From Microbacterium pseudoresistens (GTDB lineage Bacteria; Actinomycetota; Actinomycetes; Actinomycetales; Microbacteriaceae): 64,000 bases of DNA. The notes beneath the pieces are model-generated. The model was not told the origin of the DNA, did no database searches, and saw only the letters and a program-made list of their open reading frames with translations. Where the stretch lies: NCBI RefSeq assembly GCF_013409745.1, contig NZ_JACCBH010000001.1:2604001-2668000 (forward strand), in the 5' to 3' direction. A program made the translations under genes and the position numbers. Positions 9,224 to 19,031 of this stretch are shown here, one piece after another. The number at the start of each line of letters is the position of its first letter. Within the stretch, counting starts at the first letter, position 1.

Positions 9224-10219
9224 TCAGACCTGCGCCGTCGTCACGGCGCGCTGCCGAGCCTCCCGCACCCGCGCGTCGCGCTCTGCGATCGGCTTCTCCT
9301 TCTCGCGGAACAGCGAGTAGAGCGGCGCTGCCACGAAGAGCGTCGAGTACGTCGCGACCAGGATGCCGACGAAGATCGACAGCGAGATGTCGGTGAGCGT
9401 CTCGGCGCCGAGCCAGAACGCGCCGATGAAGAGGATCGCGCCCACCGGCAGCGCCGCGACGATCGAGGTGTTGATCGACCGGATCAGCGTCTGGTTCACC
9501 GCGAGGTTCACCGACTCGCCGAACGTGCGGCCCGATCTGATGCCCTCTTCCGACGTGTTCTCCCTGATCTTGTCGAACACGACGGTGGTGTCGTACAGGG
9601 AGTACGCGAGGATCGTGAGGAATCCGATCACGGCGGCCGGTGAGATCTCGAACCCGGCCAGCGCATAGACGCCGACGGTGATCACGAGCACGTCGAGCAG
9701 ACCGATGATCGCTGCGGCCGACATCTTCCACGTACGGAAGTAGATAGCGAGGATCAGGAAGGTGAGGGCGAGGAAGATCGCCAGGCCCCAGAGCGACTGC
9801 TTGGTCACGTTCTCACCCCAGCTCGGACCGATGAACGACGGGCTGATCGCGTCTTCCGACACCCCGTAGGTCTCGGCGAGGGCCGCGGCGACCTGGTGGG
9901 TCTGCTTGTCGGTCATCTGGTCGGTCTGCACACGGATGTCGCGGCCGCCGACCGTCGTGACCTTGGTCGTCGCGTTCGGCACGACCGAGCGCACCGCATC
10001 CCCGGCCAGGCTCTGGTCGGTGCTCTCGGGCGCCTCGATCGTGAACTGCGACCCGCCCGTGAACTCGATGGAGAACTGGATGGGCCGGAACAGCGGCACG
10101 AGGGCCGATGCGATGACGAGGGCGATCGCGATGATGAACCACAGTCGCCGCCGGCCGACGAACGGGAAGGAGGTCTTGCCCGTGTAGAGGTCGTTTCCGA
10201 ACTGGTTCATGGAGCGCAT
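9224..10219 (-). CDS. secF: Protein translocase subunit SecF
   Basis: An inner-membrane partner of SecD that uses the proton gradient to pull secreted proteins outward. 331 residues: a first membrane segment at about 24-44, an extracytoplasmic domain containing IEFTGGSQFTIEAP, then five membrane segments. The conserved SecF block is GFLTILAYSLYDTTVVFDKI. The N-terminal MRSMNQFGNDLYTGKTSFPF is a typical cytosolic lead. Its ATG overlaps the secD stop as TGATG (one base), so translation is coupled. A second ATG three codons on is an alternative start. Confidence 0.97.
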   Translation of the reverse strand: MRSMNQFGNDLYTGKTSFPFVGRRRLWFIIAIALVIASALVPLFRPIQFSIEFTGGSQFTIEAPESTDQSLAGDAVRSVVPNATTKVTTVGGRDIRVQTDQMTDKQTHQVAAALAETYGVSEDAISPSFIGPSWGENVTKQSLWGLAIFLALTFLILAIYFRTWKMSAAAIIGLLDVLVITVGVYALAGFEISPAAVIGFLTILAYSLYDTTVVFDKIRENTSEEGIRSGRTFGESVNLAVNQTLIRSINTSIVAALPVGAILFIGAFWLGAETLTDISLSIFVGILVATYSTLFVAAPLYSLFREKEKPIAERDARVREARQRAVTTAQV

Positions 10220-11949
10220 CAGCGGGCCTCCCCCTGGTCCGTCGATCCGGACCGATCGTTCGAGAGCGCCTCGGCGCGCTTGCGCTCGGCGATGGTCTGG
10301 CGTCGCTCGGCCTCACCGCGCGAGCGAGCCGAACGCGCAGCCTTGCCCATCGACGCGGGTGCGACGGCGCGGTACTCGGTGCGCGTGCGATATACGGCGC
10401 CGAGCGATTCGGGGTCCATGCCCGACAGTGGATGGCCGTTGCCGAAGAAGCGCGTGCGGGCGAGCAGCTGCATCACCGGGTGCGTGAAGATCACGAAGAT
10501 GAACACGTCGATGAGGGTCGTGAGACCCAGCGTGAACGCGAAGCCCTTCACCGTGGCGTCGGCGAGGATGTACAGCACCACCGCGGCGAGGATGTTGATC
10601 GACTTGGAGATGTAGATCGTGCGCTTGGCGCGGCTCCAGCCGTCTTCCACGGCCCCCGTGATCGACTTGCCGTCGCGCAGCTCGTCTCGTATTCGTTCGA
10701 AGTACACGATGAACGAGTCGGCGGTGAACCCGATAGACACGATGAGACCGGACACTCCCGCCAGCGACAGGCGGAATCCGAGACGCCAGGCGAGAATGCA
10801 GACGATCACGTACGTGAGGATCGCCATCACGGCGATCGAGGCGATGATCACGAACCCGAGCGCCCGATAGCTGAACAGCGAGTAGAGCGCGACCAGCCCC
10901 AGCCCGATGAGGCCGGCGATGAGACCGATCTGCAGCTGCTGCGATCCGAGCGTGGCCGAGATGGTGTCCGAGCTCTGCACGCTGAAGCTCAGCGGCAGCG
11001 CACCGTAACGCAGCTGGTCGGCGAGGGTCTTCGACGACTCCTGGTCGAACGATCCGCTGATGCTCGGCTTGCCGTTGAGGATGATGCCGTTCATGCGCGG
11101 CGCGGAGATCACCGAGCCGTCGAGCACGAAGGCGAACTGGTCGCGCGGGCTGAGGCCCTGGCCCTGATAGGCGTACAGACGCTGGCTGACCTTGCCGAAG
11201 GCATCCGTGCCCTTGCCGTCGAACGTGAGGTTGACCACCCACTGTCCCGAGTCCTGCTCGCGGCCGTTGGTCGCATCCGTGATCGAGCCGCCGTCGAGCT
11301 CGACGGGTCCGAGCAGATACTTCACCGCACCGGTGGGGTCGCACGCGATCAGCGGCTGCTCCGCCGGGGCCTTGGCGGCGTCGTCGCGCGGCGCGGTGCA
11401 GTCGTAGGTGAGGAACTCGGCCTGCAGCTTCTCGGTGATCCATGCGAGGTCGCTGCTGTCGGTCGGCGCAGGCGACGGAGTGGAGGCCATCGCGTCATCG
11501 GGAGTCGGGTATGGCGTCTCGTTGCCGTCGTCGCCCACGAATGAGGTGGCGGGACCCGTCGCGGCGAGGACGGGGCGCAGTTCGAGCTTGGCGCTCGCCT
11601 CGATGCGGTTGCGCGTCTCCTCATCGGCCTTCCCGGGGATCTGCACGACGATGTTGCGGCCGCCCTCGGTCGTGATGTCGGCTTCTCCGACGCCCGAGGC
11701 GTCGACGCGCTGACGGATGATGGCCGCCGCCTGGTCGAGCTGATCCTGCGTCGGTGCCGAACCGTCTTCCGTCTCGGCGCCGAGGATGATCTGGGTGCCG
11801 CCCTGCAGATCGAGGGCGAGCTCAGGCGCCCACGAGCTCTTCTGCACGACGTGAACGCCGATCGCGTTGATTCCGAAGAGCACGCCGGCCACGACGAGCA
11901 GACCGATGAGGACCCGCCACGCGTGCTTGACGGGAGAAGAAGAGGCCAC
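10219..11949 (-). CDS. secD: Protein translocase subunit SecD
   Basis: SecD works with SecF and YajC on the outer face of the SecYEG channel. 576 residues: one N-terminal membrane segment (about 12-30), LALDLQGGTQIIL (the conserved LGLDLxGG motif), a large extracytoplasmic domain of some 300 residues with a Pro/Ser/Thr insert (TPDDAMASTPSPAPTDSSD), then five membrane segments with VSIGFTADSFIVYFERIRDE. The C-terminal 70 residues are basic and cytoplasmic. GTG start at 11947-11949; I see no strong ribosome site. It lies between yajC and secF. Confidence 0.97.
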   Translation of the reverse strand: MASSSPVKHAWRVLIGLLVVAGVLFGINAIGVHVVQKSSWAPELALDLQGGTQIILGAETEDGSAPTQDQLDQAAAIIRQRVDASGVGEADITTEGGRNIVVQIPGKADEETRNRIEASAKLELRPVLAATGPATSFVGDDGNETPYPTPDDAMASTPSPAPTDSSDLAWITEKLQAEFLTYDCTAPRDDAAKAPAEQPLIACDPTGAVKYLLGPVELDGGSITDATNGREQDSGQWVVNLTFDGKGTDAFGKVSQRLYAYQGQGLSPRDQFAFVLDGSVISAPRMNGIILNGKPSISGSFDQESSKTLADQLRYGALPLSFSVQSSDTISATLGSQQLQIGLIAGLIGLGLVALYSLFSYRALGFVIIASIAVMAILTYVIVCILAWRLGFRLSLAGVSGLIVSIGFTADSFIVYFERIRDELRDGKSITGAVEDGWSRAKRTIYISKSINILAAVVLYILADATVKGFAFTLGLTTLIDVFIFVIFTHPVMQLLARTRFFGNGHPLSGMDPESLGAVYRTRTEYRAVAPASMGKAARSARSRGEAERRQTIAERKRAEALSNDRSGSTDQGEAR

Positions 11950-11987
11950 GAAGGATCAGAGCTTTCTGTGCCGCGCGGAAGTGCGCG

Positions 11988-12422
11988 TCACTTGCTGTTG
12001 TCGTCGGAGTCGCGCTCGAGACGGGCGCGCGTCTCCTCCTCGGTCTCGGGAGCGGCGGAGTCGGTGCTCGGCCGGTCGTCGAGCGGCGTGTGGTCGTCGA
12101 GCGGCGCGGGGGTCTCGGTGGCAGCGGTCTGCTCGTCGTTCACGACGCGCAGGATGGCCTGCGAATGGACCTCGATCTCCACTCCCGGGGCCAGCTCGAC
12201 GCGGGCGGGCTTGTCGAGGTTCTCGGCGTCGAACTCGGTGATCGTGCCGTACAGACCGCCCTGCAGCAGCACCTTGGCGCCTGGCACCGTCTCGCGCTGT
12301 TTCTGCTCCTGTTCCTGCTTCATCTTCTGCGTGCGGCGGCGGGTGCTGAAGATCATGAACACCAGCAGCAGGGCGATGACGATGAACAAGCCGTAATTGG
12401 CGAAGAACGTGGAGAAATCCAT
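11988..12422 (-). CDS. yajC: Preprotein translocase subunit YajC
   Basis: An accessory of SecDF. 144 residues: an N-terminal membrane segment (NYGLFIVIALLLVFMIF, about 8-24), the basic RRRTQKMKQEQEQ block, and the YajC core with VPGAKVLLQGGLYGTI and EIEVHSQAILRVV. The acidic, Thr/Pro-rich tail is longer than in proteobacteria. I chose the ATG at 12420-12422 (MDFSTFFANYG) because the upstream extension of the frame lacks any membrane-protein character. Upstream is ruvB, downstream secD. Confidence 0.95.
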   Translation of the reverse strand: MDFSTFFANYGLFIVIALLLVFMIFSTRRRTQKMKQEQEQKQRETVPGAKVLLQGGLYGTITEFDAENLDKPARVELAPGVEIEVHSQAILRVVNDEQTAATETPAPLDDHTPLDDRPSTDSAAPETEEETRARLERDSDDNSK

Positions 12423-12504
12423 GTGGTGGCTGTGCCTTTCGACAGCATGCGCACGCCAGCGATGGCGGCGCAAGGGTGAGATGACAGGGAGAAGTCCTCA
12501 GCGA

Positions 12505-13533
12505 TTATAGGTCATCGAGCAATGCGGAGCCCGCGGGATGCGCGACGCCGAGATGCGCGTACGCCTCGGGCATGGCGATGCGCCCGCGCGGGGTGCGCCC
12601 CATGAAGCCGATGCGCACGAGGTACGGTTCCACCACGCTCTCGACGGTCTCGGGCTCCTCGCCGACCGACACGGCGAGCGTGCTCAGCCCCACGGGACCG
12701 CCGCGGAACCGGCGCACGAGAGCATCCAGCACCGCGCGGTCGAGCCGGTCGAGTCCGATCGGATCGACGTCGTACAGCTCGAGAGCCGCGCGCACGTCCT
12801 CGATCGACGCTCCCGATCCTCCGCCGTGCACGAGCGCGTAGTCGCGCACGCGCCGCAGCAGCCGGTTGGCGATGCGAGGCGTGCCGCGCGAGCGACGGCC
12901 GATCTCGGCGCGGGCCGCGGCGGGCAAGTCCACGCCCAGCACCGTTGCCGAGCGCCCCACCACCTGCTCCAGCTCCTCGGCGTCGTAGTACTCCAGATGC
13001 GCAGTGAATCCGAAGCGGTCGCGCAGCGGATTGGGCAGCAGACCCGACCGGGTCGTCGCGCCGACGAGGGTGAACGGTGCCAACTCGAGCGGGATGCTCG
13101 TGGCCCCGGCCCCCTTGCCGACCATGATGTCGATGCGGAAGTCCTCCATCGCGAGGTACAGCATCTCCTCGGCCGACCGCGCCATCCGGTGGATCTCGTC
13201 GATGAAGAGCACCTCACCGGGGGTGAGGCTCGACAGCAGCGCGGCGAGGTCGCCCGCGTGTTGGATGGCCGGCCCGCTCGAGAGCCGCAGCGGATGCCCG
13301 CTCTCGTGCGCGACGATCATGGCCAGCGTCGTCTTGCCCAGCCCCGGAGGGCCCGAGAGCAGGATGTGATCGGCGGCGCGGTCCTGGATGCGGGCGGCGT
13401 CGAGCAGCAGCTTCATCTGCCCTCGTACCTTCTGCTGGCCGACGAACTCGTCGAGGCTCGTCGGTCGCAGGGCGCCTTCGAGCGCGAGCTCGGCCTCGTC
13501 GATCGCTTCTCCGGAGTCGCGGGGATCAGCCAC
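12505..13533 (-). CDS. ruvB: Holliday junction branch migration helicase RuvB
   Basis: The AAA+ motor of the RuvAB complex that moves Holliday junctions. 342 residues: Walker [12 protein letters not shown], Walker [10 protein letters not shown], sensor region [10 protein letters not shown], and a C-terminal winged-helix DNA-binding domain with [10 protein letters not shown]. The start is GTG at 13531-13533; it overlaps the ruvA stop by 8 bases (GTGGCTGA) and gives the usual N-terminus before [12 protein letters not shown]. The longer open frame upstream runs antiparallel in frame through ruvA and is not coding. Operon ruvC-ruvA-ruvB. Confidence 0.98.
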   Translation of the reverse strand: MADPRDSGEAIDEAELALEGALRPTSLDEFVGQQKVRGQMKLLLDAARIQDRAADHILLSGPPGLGKTTLAMIVAHESGHPLRLSSGPAIQHAGDLAALLSSLTPGEVLFIDEIHRMARSAEEMLYLAMEDFRIDIMVGKGAGATSIPLELAPFTLVGATTRSGLLPNPLRDRFGFTAHLEYYDAEELEQVVGRSATVLGVDLPAAARAEIGRRSRGTPRIANRLLRRVRDYALVHGGGSGASIEDVRAALELYDVDPIGLDRLDRAVLDALVRRFRGGPVGLSTLAVSVGEEPETVESVVEPYLVRIGFMGRTPRGRIAMPEAYAHLGVAHPAGSALLDDL

Positions 13534-14149
13534 GCGCGCCTCCCGCCTGCGCGGGTCCGAGCGTGGCGAGAGTGCGGCGCAGCAGCAGCGCGACGGATGC
13601 GCGCTCCGTCTCGCTCGCCTCGCCTGCGGTGCGCTCCGCCGCCTCGGCGGCCACGCGCTCGGTCCAGCCCAGGCCCACCAGCGCGGCGACGAGCTGCGAC
13701 ATCGTATCGGCGGGCAGATCCCCCGCTTGGCTCGCCGTCGGAGCGGCGGCCGGCGCGATCTTGCCCGCCAGCTGCACGACGATGAGCTTCGCCGTCTTCG
13801 GCCCGATCCCGGACACCCGCCGGAAGGGGGCGTCGTCGTCATCGGCCACGGCCGTCGCGATCTGGTCGACCGACATGTGCGACAGCACACCGAGCGCCGA
13901 TTTGGGGCCGACACCGGTGACGCCCAGGAGCACCTCGAAGACCTCGAGCTCTTCGGACTGCGCGAAGCCGTACAGCAAGAGGGCGTCTTCTCGCACGATG
14001 AGCGAGGTGTGCAGCCGGATCTCGCCGCCGATGCGTGCCGTGTGCGCCACGTCGGCGGGCACAGCAACACGCAGGCCCACACCGCCGACCTCGACGACGA
14101 GCGAATCGGCGGACGTCGCGAGAACCGGACCGCGCAGGGAAGAGATCAT
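13526..14149 (-). CDS. ruvA: Holliday junction DNA helicase subunit RuvA
   Basis: Binds four-way junctions and recruits RuvB. 207 residues: N-terminal OB fold ([20 protein letters not shown]), two helix-hairpin-helix motifs ([20 protein letters not shown] and [16 protein letters not shown]), and a C-terminal RuvB-binding domain (about 150-205). The ATG at 14147-14149 is preceded six bases upstream by TAGACT, whose TAG is also the ruvC stop codon. ruvA may therefore have its own leaderless transcript inside the operon. Confidence 0.98.
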   Translation of the reverse strand: MISSLRGPVLATSADSLVVEVGGVGLRVAVPADVAHTARIGGEIRLHTSLIVREDALLLYGFAQSEELEVFEVLLGVTGVGPKSALGVLSHMSVDQIATAVADDDDAPFRRVSGIGPKTAKLIVVQLAGKIAPAAAPTASQAGDLPADTMSQLVAALVGLGWTERVAAEAAERTAGEASETERASVALLLRRTLATLGPAQAGGARG

Positions 14150-14155
14150 GCCGAC

Positions 14156-14161
14156 AGTCTA
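14156..14161 (-). promoter_or_regulatory. Leaderless -10 box of ruvA overlapping the ruvC stop
   Basis: TAGACT lies six bases before the ruvA ATG. Its first three bases are the ruvC stop codon TAG (14159-14161). Confidence 0.55.
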
Positions 14162-14749
14162 GGCACGTGCTCGTATGTATGTTCGAGCGACACGCTCCGC
14201 GTCCGACCACGCCCGCTGCGCAGGGGTGAGTTCGCCCTCGGGCGCCGTCGCCGCGTTGCGCCGCCACGCATGGCACAGCGCGATCGCCAGGGCGTCGGCG
14301 GCATCGGCGGGCTGGGGCGGGGCGTCGAGGCGCAGGATGCGCGCGATCATCGCCTGCACCTGCTTCTTGTCGGCCGACCCGTACCCGGTGACCGCGGCTT
14401 TGACCTCGCTCGGGGTGTGGGTGGCGGCAGGCAACCCCGCCTCCGCGGCCACGAGCAGGGCGACGCCGCTGGCCTGCGCGGTGCCCATCACGGTCTGCCT
14501 GTTCTGCTGCGCGAACACGCGCTCCACGGCCACCGCATCCGGTTCGTGCTCCTCGATGACCGCCCGGATACCGGCGGCGATCCCCGCGAGCCGCTCGCCG
14601 ATGGGCGCATCCACGGGGGTGCGCACCACGCCCACGTGCACGAGCGTGCCGCGGCGGGCGCGGTCGACGTCGACGATGCCGACGCCGCAACGGGTGAGCC
14701 CCGGGTCGATGCCCAGTATCCGTCTGCTCGCTCGGGTCGGATCGGTCAC
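14159..14749 (-). CDS. ruvC: Crossover junction endodeoxyribonuclease RuvC
   Basis: Cuts Holliday junctions symmetrically. 196 residues. The four acidic catalytic residues can be placed at Asp15 (ILGIDPGLTRCG), Glu76 (AVERVFAQQN), Asp149 and Asp152 (PADAADALAIALCHAW). The start is GTG at 14747-14749, six bases after TAGCCT, so it is probably leaderless. It is the first gene of the ruvCAB set, downstream of yebC. Confidence 0.98.
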   Translation of the reverse strand: MTDPTRASRRILGIDPGLTRCGVGIVDVDRARRGTLVHVGVVRTPVDAPIGERLAGIAAGIRAVIEEHEPDAVAVERVFAQQNRQTVMGTAQASGVALLVAAEAGLPAATHTPSEVKAAVTGYGSADKKQVQAMIARILRLDAPPQPADAADALAIALCHAWRRNAATAPEGELTPAQRAWSDAERVARTYIRARA

Positions 14750-14755
14750 GCACTC

Positions 14756-14761
14756 AGGCTA
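14756..14761 (-). promoter_or_regulatory. Leaderless -10 box of ruvC
   Basis: TAGCCT plus six bases plus GTG, the same arrangement as at rarA and dut. Confidence 0.6.
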
Positions 14762-14846
14762 TGCGCCGGGAGCGCCTAGGGGCTGATGGCGCGCCCGTGG
14801 GCGGCCATCGGCCGCTGCCGATTCGTTTCGCGCGAACATGACGAGC

Positions 14847-15608
14847 TCAGTCGTCGTCCTCTTCGAGCTCGGACTGCACTTCGGCGCTGAGATCGAAGTT
14901 GCTGAACACGTTCTGCACGTCTTCGCTGTCCTCCAGCGCGTCGATGAGACGGAACACCTTGCGCGCCGTATCGGCATCGATCTCGACCTTGAGGTTGGGG
15001 ACGAACTCGACGTCGGCCGACTCGTACTCGATGCCCGCCTCCTGCAGCGCCGTGCGCACCTGCACGACGTCGGACGCCTCGGTGATGACCTCGAAGCCCT
15101 CGGCGTGCGGCTCGACCTCTTCGGCGCCGGCCTCGAGCACCGCCATCATGACGTCGTCTTCACTCGTGCCCTCGCCGCCGACGACGATCACGCCCTTGCG
15201 CTCGAAGTTGTACGCGACGCTGCCGGGATCGGCCAGCGTTCCGCCGTTGCGGCTGAGGATCGTGCGCACCTCGGCGGCGGCCCGGTTCTTGTTGTCGGTG
15301 AGGCACTCGATCATGAGCGCCACGCCGTTGGGGCCGTAGCCTTCGTACATGATCGAGGTGTACTCGACGGCCTCGCCGCCGATGCCCGCTCCGCGCTTGA
15401 TCGCCCGGTCGATGTTGTCTTTGGGGACCGAGGTCTTCTTCGCCTTCAGCACCGCGTCGTAGAGGGTCGGGTTCCCCGACTGGTCGGGCCCGCCGAGCTT
15501 CGCGGCCACCTCGATGTTCTTGATGAGCTTGGCCCACGACTTGGCACGGCGCGCGTCGATGACCGCCTTCTTGTGCTTGGTCGTCGCCCACTTGGAATGC
15601 CCGGACAT
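14847..15608 (-). CDS. yebC: YebC/PmpR family protein (TACO1-like translation factor family)
   Basis: 253 residues beginning [19 protein letters not shown], the invariant start of the family. Members have been described both as DNA-binding regulators and as ribosome-associated factors that help with difficult peptide stretches, so the molecular role here is left open. The three-domain layout is complete, with [34 protein letters not shown] and an acidic end (ELEEDDD). The ATG at 15606-15608 has GGAG 8 bases upstream; the longer frame to 16124 is spurious. It precedes ruvC, an order seen widely in bacteria. Confidence 0.97.
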   Translation of the reverse strand: MSGHSKWATTKHKKAVIDARRAKSWAKLIKNIEVAAKLGGPDQSGNPTLYDAVLKAKKTSVPKDNIDRAIKRGAGIGGEAVEYTSIMYEGYGPNGVALMIECLTDNKNRAAAEVRTILSRNGGTLADPGSVAYNFERKGVIVVGGEGTSEDDVMMAVLEAGAEEVEPHAEGFEVITEASDVVQVRTALQEAGIEYESADVEFVPNLKVEIDADTARKVFRLIDALEDSEDVQNVFSNFDLSAEVQSELEEDDD

Positions 15609-15706
15609 ATGTCTCCGCTCGTGTGTCGCGCCCCGGAAGCGCCTCCAGGGCGTCGTCAAGTCTAACGCGCCGCTTCGACGACCCCGCGGCACCGGTGGAG
15701 AGCCCG

Positions 15707-16585
15707 TCATCCCTCCAGACCGGTGCGACCGCTCCGCCGTCGAGCGACAGCGAGACCGTCCGTGTCTGGCAGCGGCGGCGGATCGTCCATCCCGGCACCC
15801 GGCATCCAGCTCGCCCACCCCTCGTCCAGCGGCCAGGCGCCGGCCGCGACGAAGCTGTCGCAGGCATGGTCGGCGAGCACGCGCACCGCTTCGGCCTGGT
15901 GCGTCGTGAACCGCCCCTGCGCGACCGCGGCCTCGAGCTCGTCGGCATCCTTCAGCCACACGTCCTCGGATCCCGGATGCTCCGCGTCGATCCACAGATC
16001 CAGCACGAGGTCGCGCGTGAAGACTCCCGGCGCCTCCCCTGCCGTGCGCTGGTGCGGGAGCTCGAGGTTGACGTACGCGCCGTCCGGCGTTCCGTCGGCG
16101 CGGCGGAAGAACCACACCGACCACGGCATCCCCGTCGGGGCCGCCCGAACGATGCCCGGCCCTCGCCAGACGGCCTCGCGCATCACCCAGGGAGCGAGGA
16201 AACGCTCCTCGAGCGGCACTTCTCGCGGCGCTCTGCCGTCGGCGGGCGCCGATTCGAGTCGCGCCGATCCGGAAGGGATCCAGATGACGAGCCCGCGATC
16301 GTCATCGCGCACCACGCGCACGGCCTCGATGTGCCGCGCGTACCGCCATAGGATCGCATCCCCTGGCACGAACCGCGGCGCGTCCGGCGCGTCGGAGGGC
16401 ACCGCCGCAGCGGCGGACGGATCCGCATGAACCGCGGCACTCCCCTGCTCCGCAAGCGCGTCGAGCGCCTCGCCGACCGACATGGATCCGTCGGAGAGAC
16501 GATCCCACCCGTCGCCACGGCGACCGATGAGCGCCACGGTCCCGCCGCTCGCACTGACACTGGTGGATCCGATCGGCAGGCGCAT
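15707..16585 (-). CDS. DUF402 domain protein (FomD/Ntdp-like phosphatase family)
   Basis: 292 residues. The C-terminal 220 residues match DUF402: [36 protein letters not shown], then [12 protein letters not shown] and [20 protein letters not shown]. Family members hydrolyse phosphoanhydride bonds in nucleotides or nucleotide-linked phosphonates using the acidic cluster around LDLWID. The first 70 residues are an unrecognised extension with its own small domain-like part. Start ATG at 16585, six bases after TAGCGT (leaderless pattern). Its substrate is unknown. Confidence 0.85.
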   Translation of the reverse strand: MRLPIGSTSVSASGGTVALIGRRGDGWDRLSDGSMSVGEALDALAEQGSAAVHADPSAAAAVPSDAPDAPRFVPGDAILWRYARHIEAVRVVRDDDRGLVIWIPSGSARLESAPADGRAPREVPLEERFLAPWVMREAVWRGPGIVRAAPTGMPWSVWFFRRADGTPDGAYVNLELPHQRTAGEAPGVFTRDLVLDLWIDAEHPGSEDVWLKDADELEAAVAQGRFTTHQAEAVRVLADHACDSFVAAGAWPLDEGWASWMPGAGMDDPPPLPDTDGLAVARRRSGRTGLEG

Positions 16586-16591
16586 CAGGCC

Positions 16592-16597
16592 ACGCTA
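16592..16597 (-). promoter_or_regulatory. Leaderless -10 box of the DUF402 gene
   Basis: TAGCGT, six bases, then ATG. Confidence 0.5.
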
Positions 16598-16628
16598 CCG
16601 GGTGCGTCGGCCGACGCTGGCATGTCGG

Positions 16629-17222
16629 CTATCGGCGCACGCGGTCGAGCAGCCGCTCGTGGAAGCGCGTCTCGCCGGAGATCTCGGGATGGAAGCTCAG
16701 TCCGATCAGCGCGCCCTGCTCGACGGCCACGATGCGTCCGTCGTCGAGGGTCGCGAGAACATCGGCCTTCGCCCCCACCCGCTCCACGACGGGGCCCCGG
16801 ATGAACGTCGCCGACACGGGGTGCCTGCCGAGCGCAGGGACGTCCAGGGTCGTCTCGAACGATTCGGTCTGACGTCCGAAGGCATTGCGCCGCACGGCGA
16901 CGTCCATGCCGCCGAACGACTCCTGCCCGTCGATCGCATCGAGCACCTCGTCGGCGAGCATGATGAGCCCCGCACAGGTGCCGAGCACCGGCATCCCCTC
17001 GGCGATGGCCGCACGGATGGGCTGCTGCAGCGCGAACATCCGCGAGAGCTTGTCTATGACGCTCGACTCTCCGCCGGGGATCACCAGCGCGTCGACGGCG
17101 GCGAGCTCCTCAGGCCGACGGACGAGGACGGGGTCGGCGCCGAGCCCTGCAAGGATGCGCGTGTGCTCGCGTACATCGCCCTGCAGCGCCAGCACGCCGA
17201 CACGCGCGACGCTCGTCACCAT
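16629..17222 (-). CDS. pdxT: Pyridoxal 5'-phosphate synthase glutaminase subunit PdxT
   Basis: Releases ammonia from glutamine and passes it to PdxS. 197 residues, a class I glutaminase with the triad Cys83 (GTCAGLIML), His178 and Glu180 (LSFHPEI), plus [14 protein letters not shown]. The start overlaps the pdxS stop by 7 bases (ATGGTGA), or by 4 bases if GTG at 17219 is used. Tight coupling matches the 1:1 PdxS:PdxT complex. Confidence 0.97.
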   Translation of the reverse strand: MVTSVARVGVLALQGDVREHTRILAGLGADPVLVRRPEELAAVDALVIPGGESSVIDKLSRMFALQQPIRAAIAEGMPVLGTCAGLIMLADEVLDAIDGQESFGGMDVAVRRNAFGRQTESFETTLDVPALGRHPVSATFIRGPVVERVGAKADVLATLDDGRIVAVEQGALIGLSFHPEISGETRFHERLLDRVRR

Positions 17223-18118
17223 CCGCGCTCGGCGAGGCGGTGCGGCGCGGGCAGGTCGGAGACGTTGATGCCGACCATCGCCTCACCCAGGCCCCGGGAG
17301 ACCTCCGCGATCACAGCCGGGTCGTCGTGGAAGGTCGTGGCCTTGACGATCGCCGCGGCGCGGGCCGCGGGGTCGCCCGACTTGAAGATACCGGAGCCGA
17401 CGAACACGCCGTCGGCGCCCAACTGCATCATCATGGCCGCATCCGCGGGAGTGGCCACACCGCCGGCGACGAACATCACGACGGGGAGCGCGCCGCGCTC
17501 TGCCACCTCGGCGACGAGCTCGTACGGCGCCTGCAGCTCCTTGGCCGCGACGTACAGCTCGTCCTTCGACAGCGCGCCGAGCCTCGCGATCTCACCGCGG
17601 ATGGTGCGGATGTGCTTCATCGCCTCCGAGACGTCGCCCGTGCCGGCCTCGCCTTTGGAGCGGATCATCGCGGCGCCTTCGGTGATGCGGCGCAGCGCCT
17701 CGCCGAGGTTGGTCGCGCCGCACACGAACGGCACCTCGAAGCCCCACTTGTCGATGTGGTTGACGTAGTCGGCGGGCGAGAGCACCTCGGACTCGTCGAT
17801 GTAGTCGACACCGAGCTCCTGCAGCACCTGCGCCTCGACGAAGTGCCCGATGCGGGCCTTCGCCATGACGGGAATCGAGACGGTCTCGATGATGCCGTCG
17901 ATCATGTCGGGGTCGCTCATGCGCGAGACGCCGCCCTGGGCGCGGATGTCGGCGGGCACTCGCTCCAGCGCCATGACGGCGACGGCGCCGGCATCCTCGG
18001 CGATCTTCGCCTGCTCGGGGGTGACGACGTCCATGATGACGCCGCCCTTGAGCATCTCTGCGAGGCCGCGCTTGACGCGTGCAGTGCCGGTGGTGTTCTC
18101 CGAAGCTTGTTCTGTCAT
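17216..18118 (-). CDS. pdxS: Pyridoxal 5'-phosphate synthase lyase subunit PdxS
   Basis: Builds PLP from ribose 5-phosphate, glyceraldehyde 3-phosphate and ammonia in a dodecamer with PdxT. 300 residues with Asp30 (KGGVIMDVV), Lys87 ([10 protein letters not shown]) and Lys155 ([10 protein letters not shown]), the residues that carry the intermediates. The ATG at 18116-18118 is favoured: TATGCT lies 7 bases upstream, so the mRNA is likely leaderless, and no ribosome site is seen. The longer frame to 18250 runs into pdxY on the other strand. PLP made here could serve the alanine-racemase-like proteins at 55-57 kb, as any PLP enzyme. Confidence 0.97.
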   Translation of the reverse strand: MTEQASENTTGTARVKRGLAEMLKGGVIMDVVTPEQAKIAEDAGAVAVMALERVPADIRAQGGVSRMSDPDMIDGIIETVSIPVMAKARIGHFVEAQVLQELGVDYIDESEVLSPADYVNHIDKWGFEVPFVCGATNLGEALRRITEGAAMIRSKGEAGTGDVSEAMKHIRTIRGEIARLGALSKDELYVAAKELQAPYELVAEVAERGALPVVMFVAGGVATPADAAMMMQLGADGVFVGSGIFKSGDPAARAAAIVKATTFHDDPAVIAEVSRGLGEAMVGINVSDLPAPHRLAERGW

Positions 18119-18125
18119 AGGCCAA

Positions 18126-18131
18126 AGCATA
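18126..18131 (-). promoter_or_regulatory. Leaderless -10 box of pdxS
   Basis: TATGCT is followed by 7 bases and the ATG. It lies in a 52-base gap shared with the divergent pdxY. Confidence 0.6.
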
Positions 18132-18170
18132 TCTTGTCTGCAGCGATGATCCGCGTGGCAGGATCGGAGG

Positions 18171-19022
18171 ATGAAGATCCTCTCGATCCAGTCCGCCGTC
18201 GCATACGGCCACGTCGGCAACTCCGCCGCCGTCTTCCCCATGCAGCGCATCGGTGTGGAGGTGCTGCCGGTCTACACGGTGAACTTCTCCAATCACACCG
18301 GGTACGGCGCGTGGCGCGGTCCGATGATCGCGCCCGACGACGTGCGCGACGTGATCACCGGGATCGAGGAGCGCGGGGTGCTCGGCGAGATCGACGCCGT
18401 GCTGTCGGGGTATCAGGGCGGCGAGGGCATCGGCGACGTCATCATCGACGCCGTGTCCCGGGTGAAGACCGCCAACCCGAATGCCGTGTACGCGTGCGAC
18501 CCCGTGATGGGCAACGCGAAGTCCGGGTGTTTCGTCGCCCCCGCCATTCCCGATCTGCTCCGCGACCGTGTCGTGCCCGTCGCCGACATCATCACCCCCA
18601 ACCAGTTCGAGCTCGGCTATCTCACCGGCACCGAGCCCGACACGCTCGAGAGCACCCTGGCCTCGGCGGATGTTGCCCGTGCGATGGGCCCGCGCACGGT
18701 GCTCGTGACGAGCGTGGAGCGCCCCGACCGGCCCGAGGGCACGATCGAGATGCTCGCCGTCGACGATTCCGGCGCCTGGGTCGTGCAGACCCCGCACCTG
18801 CCGTTGAAGGCGAACGGCTCAGGAGATGTCACCGCGGCACTGTTCACCGCGCATCTCGGCCTCACCGGGGATGCCGGCGTCGCGTTGCGCAAAACGGTCT
18901 CGAGCGTGTTCGACCTGTTGCGCCTCACCCTCGATTCAGGGGAGCGCGAGCTGCAGCTCGTCGAGGCGCAGGAGTTCTACGCGCACCCGCAGGAGCAGTT
19001 CGCCGTGACACAGGTGCGCTGA
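18171..19022 (+). CDS. pdxY: Pyridoxal kinase (PLP salvage)
   Basis: Phosphorylates pyridoxal with ATP. 283 residues of the ribokinase-like fold: [19 protein letters not shown] (substrate side), [46 protein letters not shown] and the anion-hole motif [13 protein letters not shown]. The N-terminus fits PdxY better than ThiD. ATG at 18171 directly follows AGGATCGGAGG. It is divergent from pdxST, so the de novo and salvage routes sit side by side. Confidence 0.93.
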   Translation: MKILSIQSAVAYGHVGNSAAVFPMQRIGVEVLPVYTVNFSNHTGYGAWRGPMIAPDDVRDVITGIEERGVLGEIDAVLSGYQGGEGIGDVIIDAVSRVKTANPNAVYACDPVMGNAKSGCFVAPAIPDLLRDRVVPVADIITPNQFELGYLTGTEPDTLESTLASADVARAMGPRTVLVTSVERPDRPEGTIEMLAVDDSGAWVVQTPHLPLKANGSGDVTAALFTAHLGLTGDAGVALRKTVSSVFDLLRLTLDSGERELQLVEAQEFYAHPQEQFAVTQVR

Positions 19023-19031
19023 CGGCGGAGG

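Noticed and set aside
6882..9320. An 812-codon open frame antisense to rel
   Set aside because: It is a GC-rich shadow of rel, with low-complexity His/Arg/Asp/Leu content and no domain. Similar long antisense frames at 19544-21625, 22264-24207, 24240-26106 and 35305-37494 were rejected for the same reason.
13534..14082. Extension of RuvB upstream through ruvA
   Set aside because: The translated extension is an out-of-frame reading of ruvA; the GTG at 13533 gives the correct N-terminus and the GTGGCTGA overlap.
18119..18250. Extension of PdxS upstream of 18118
   Set aside because: It would overlap the pdxY start on the other strand; the TATGCT box 7 bases before the ATG supports the short form.
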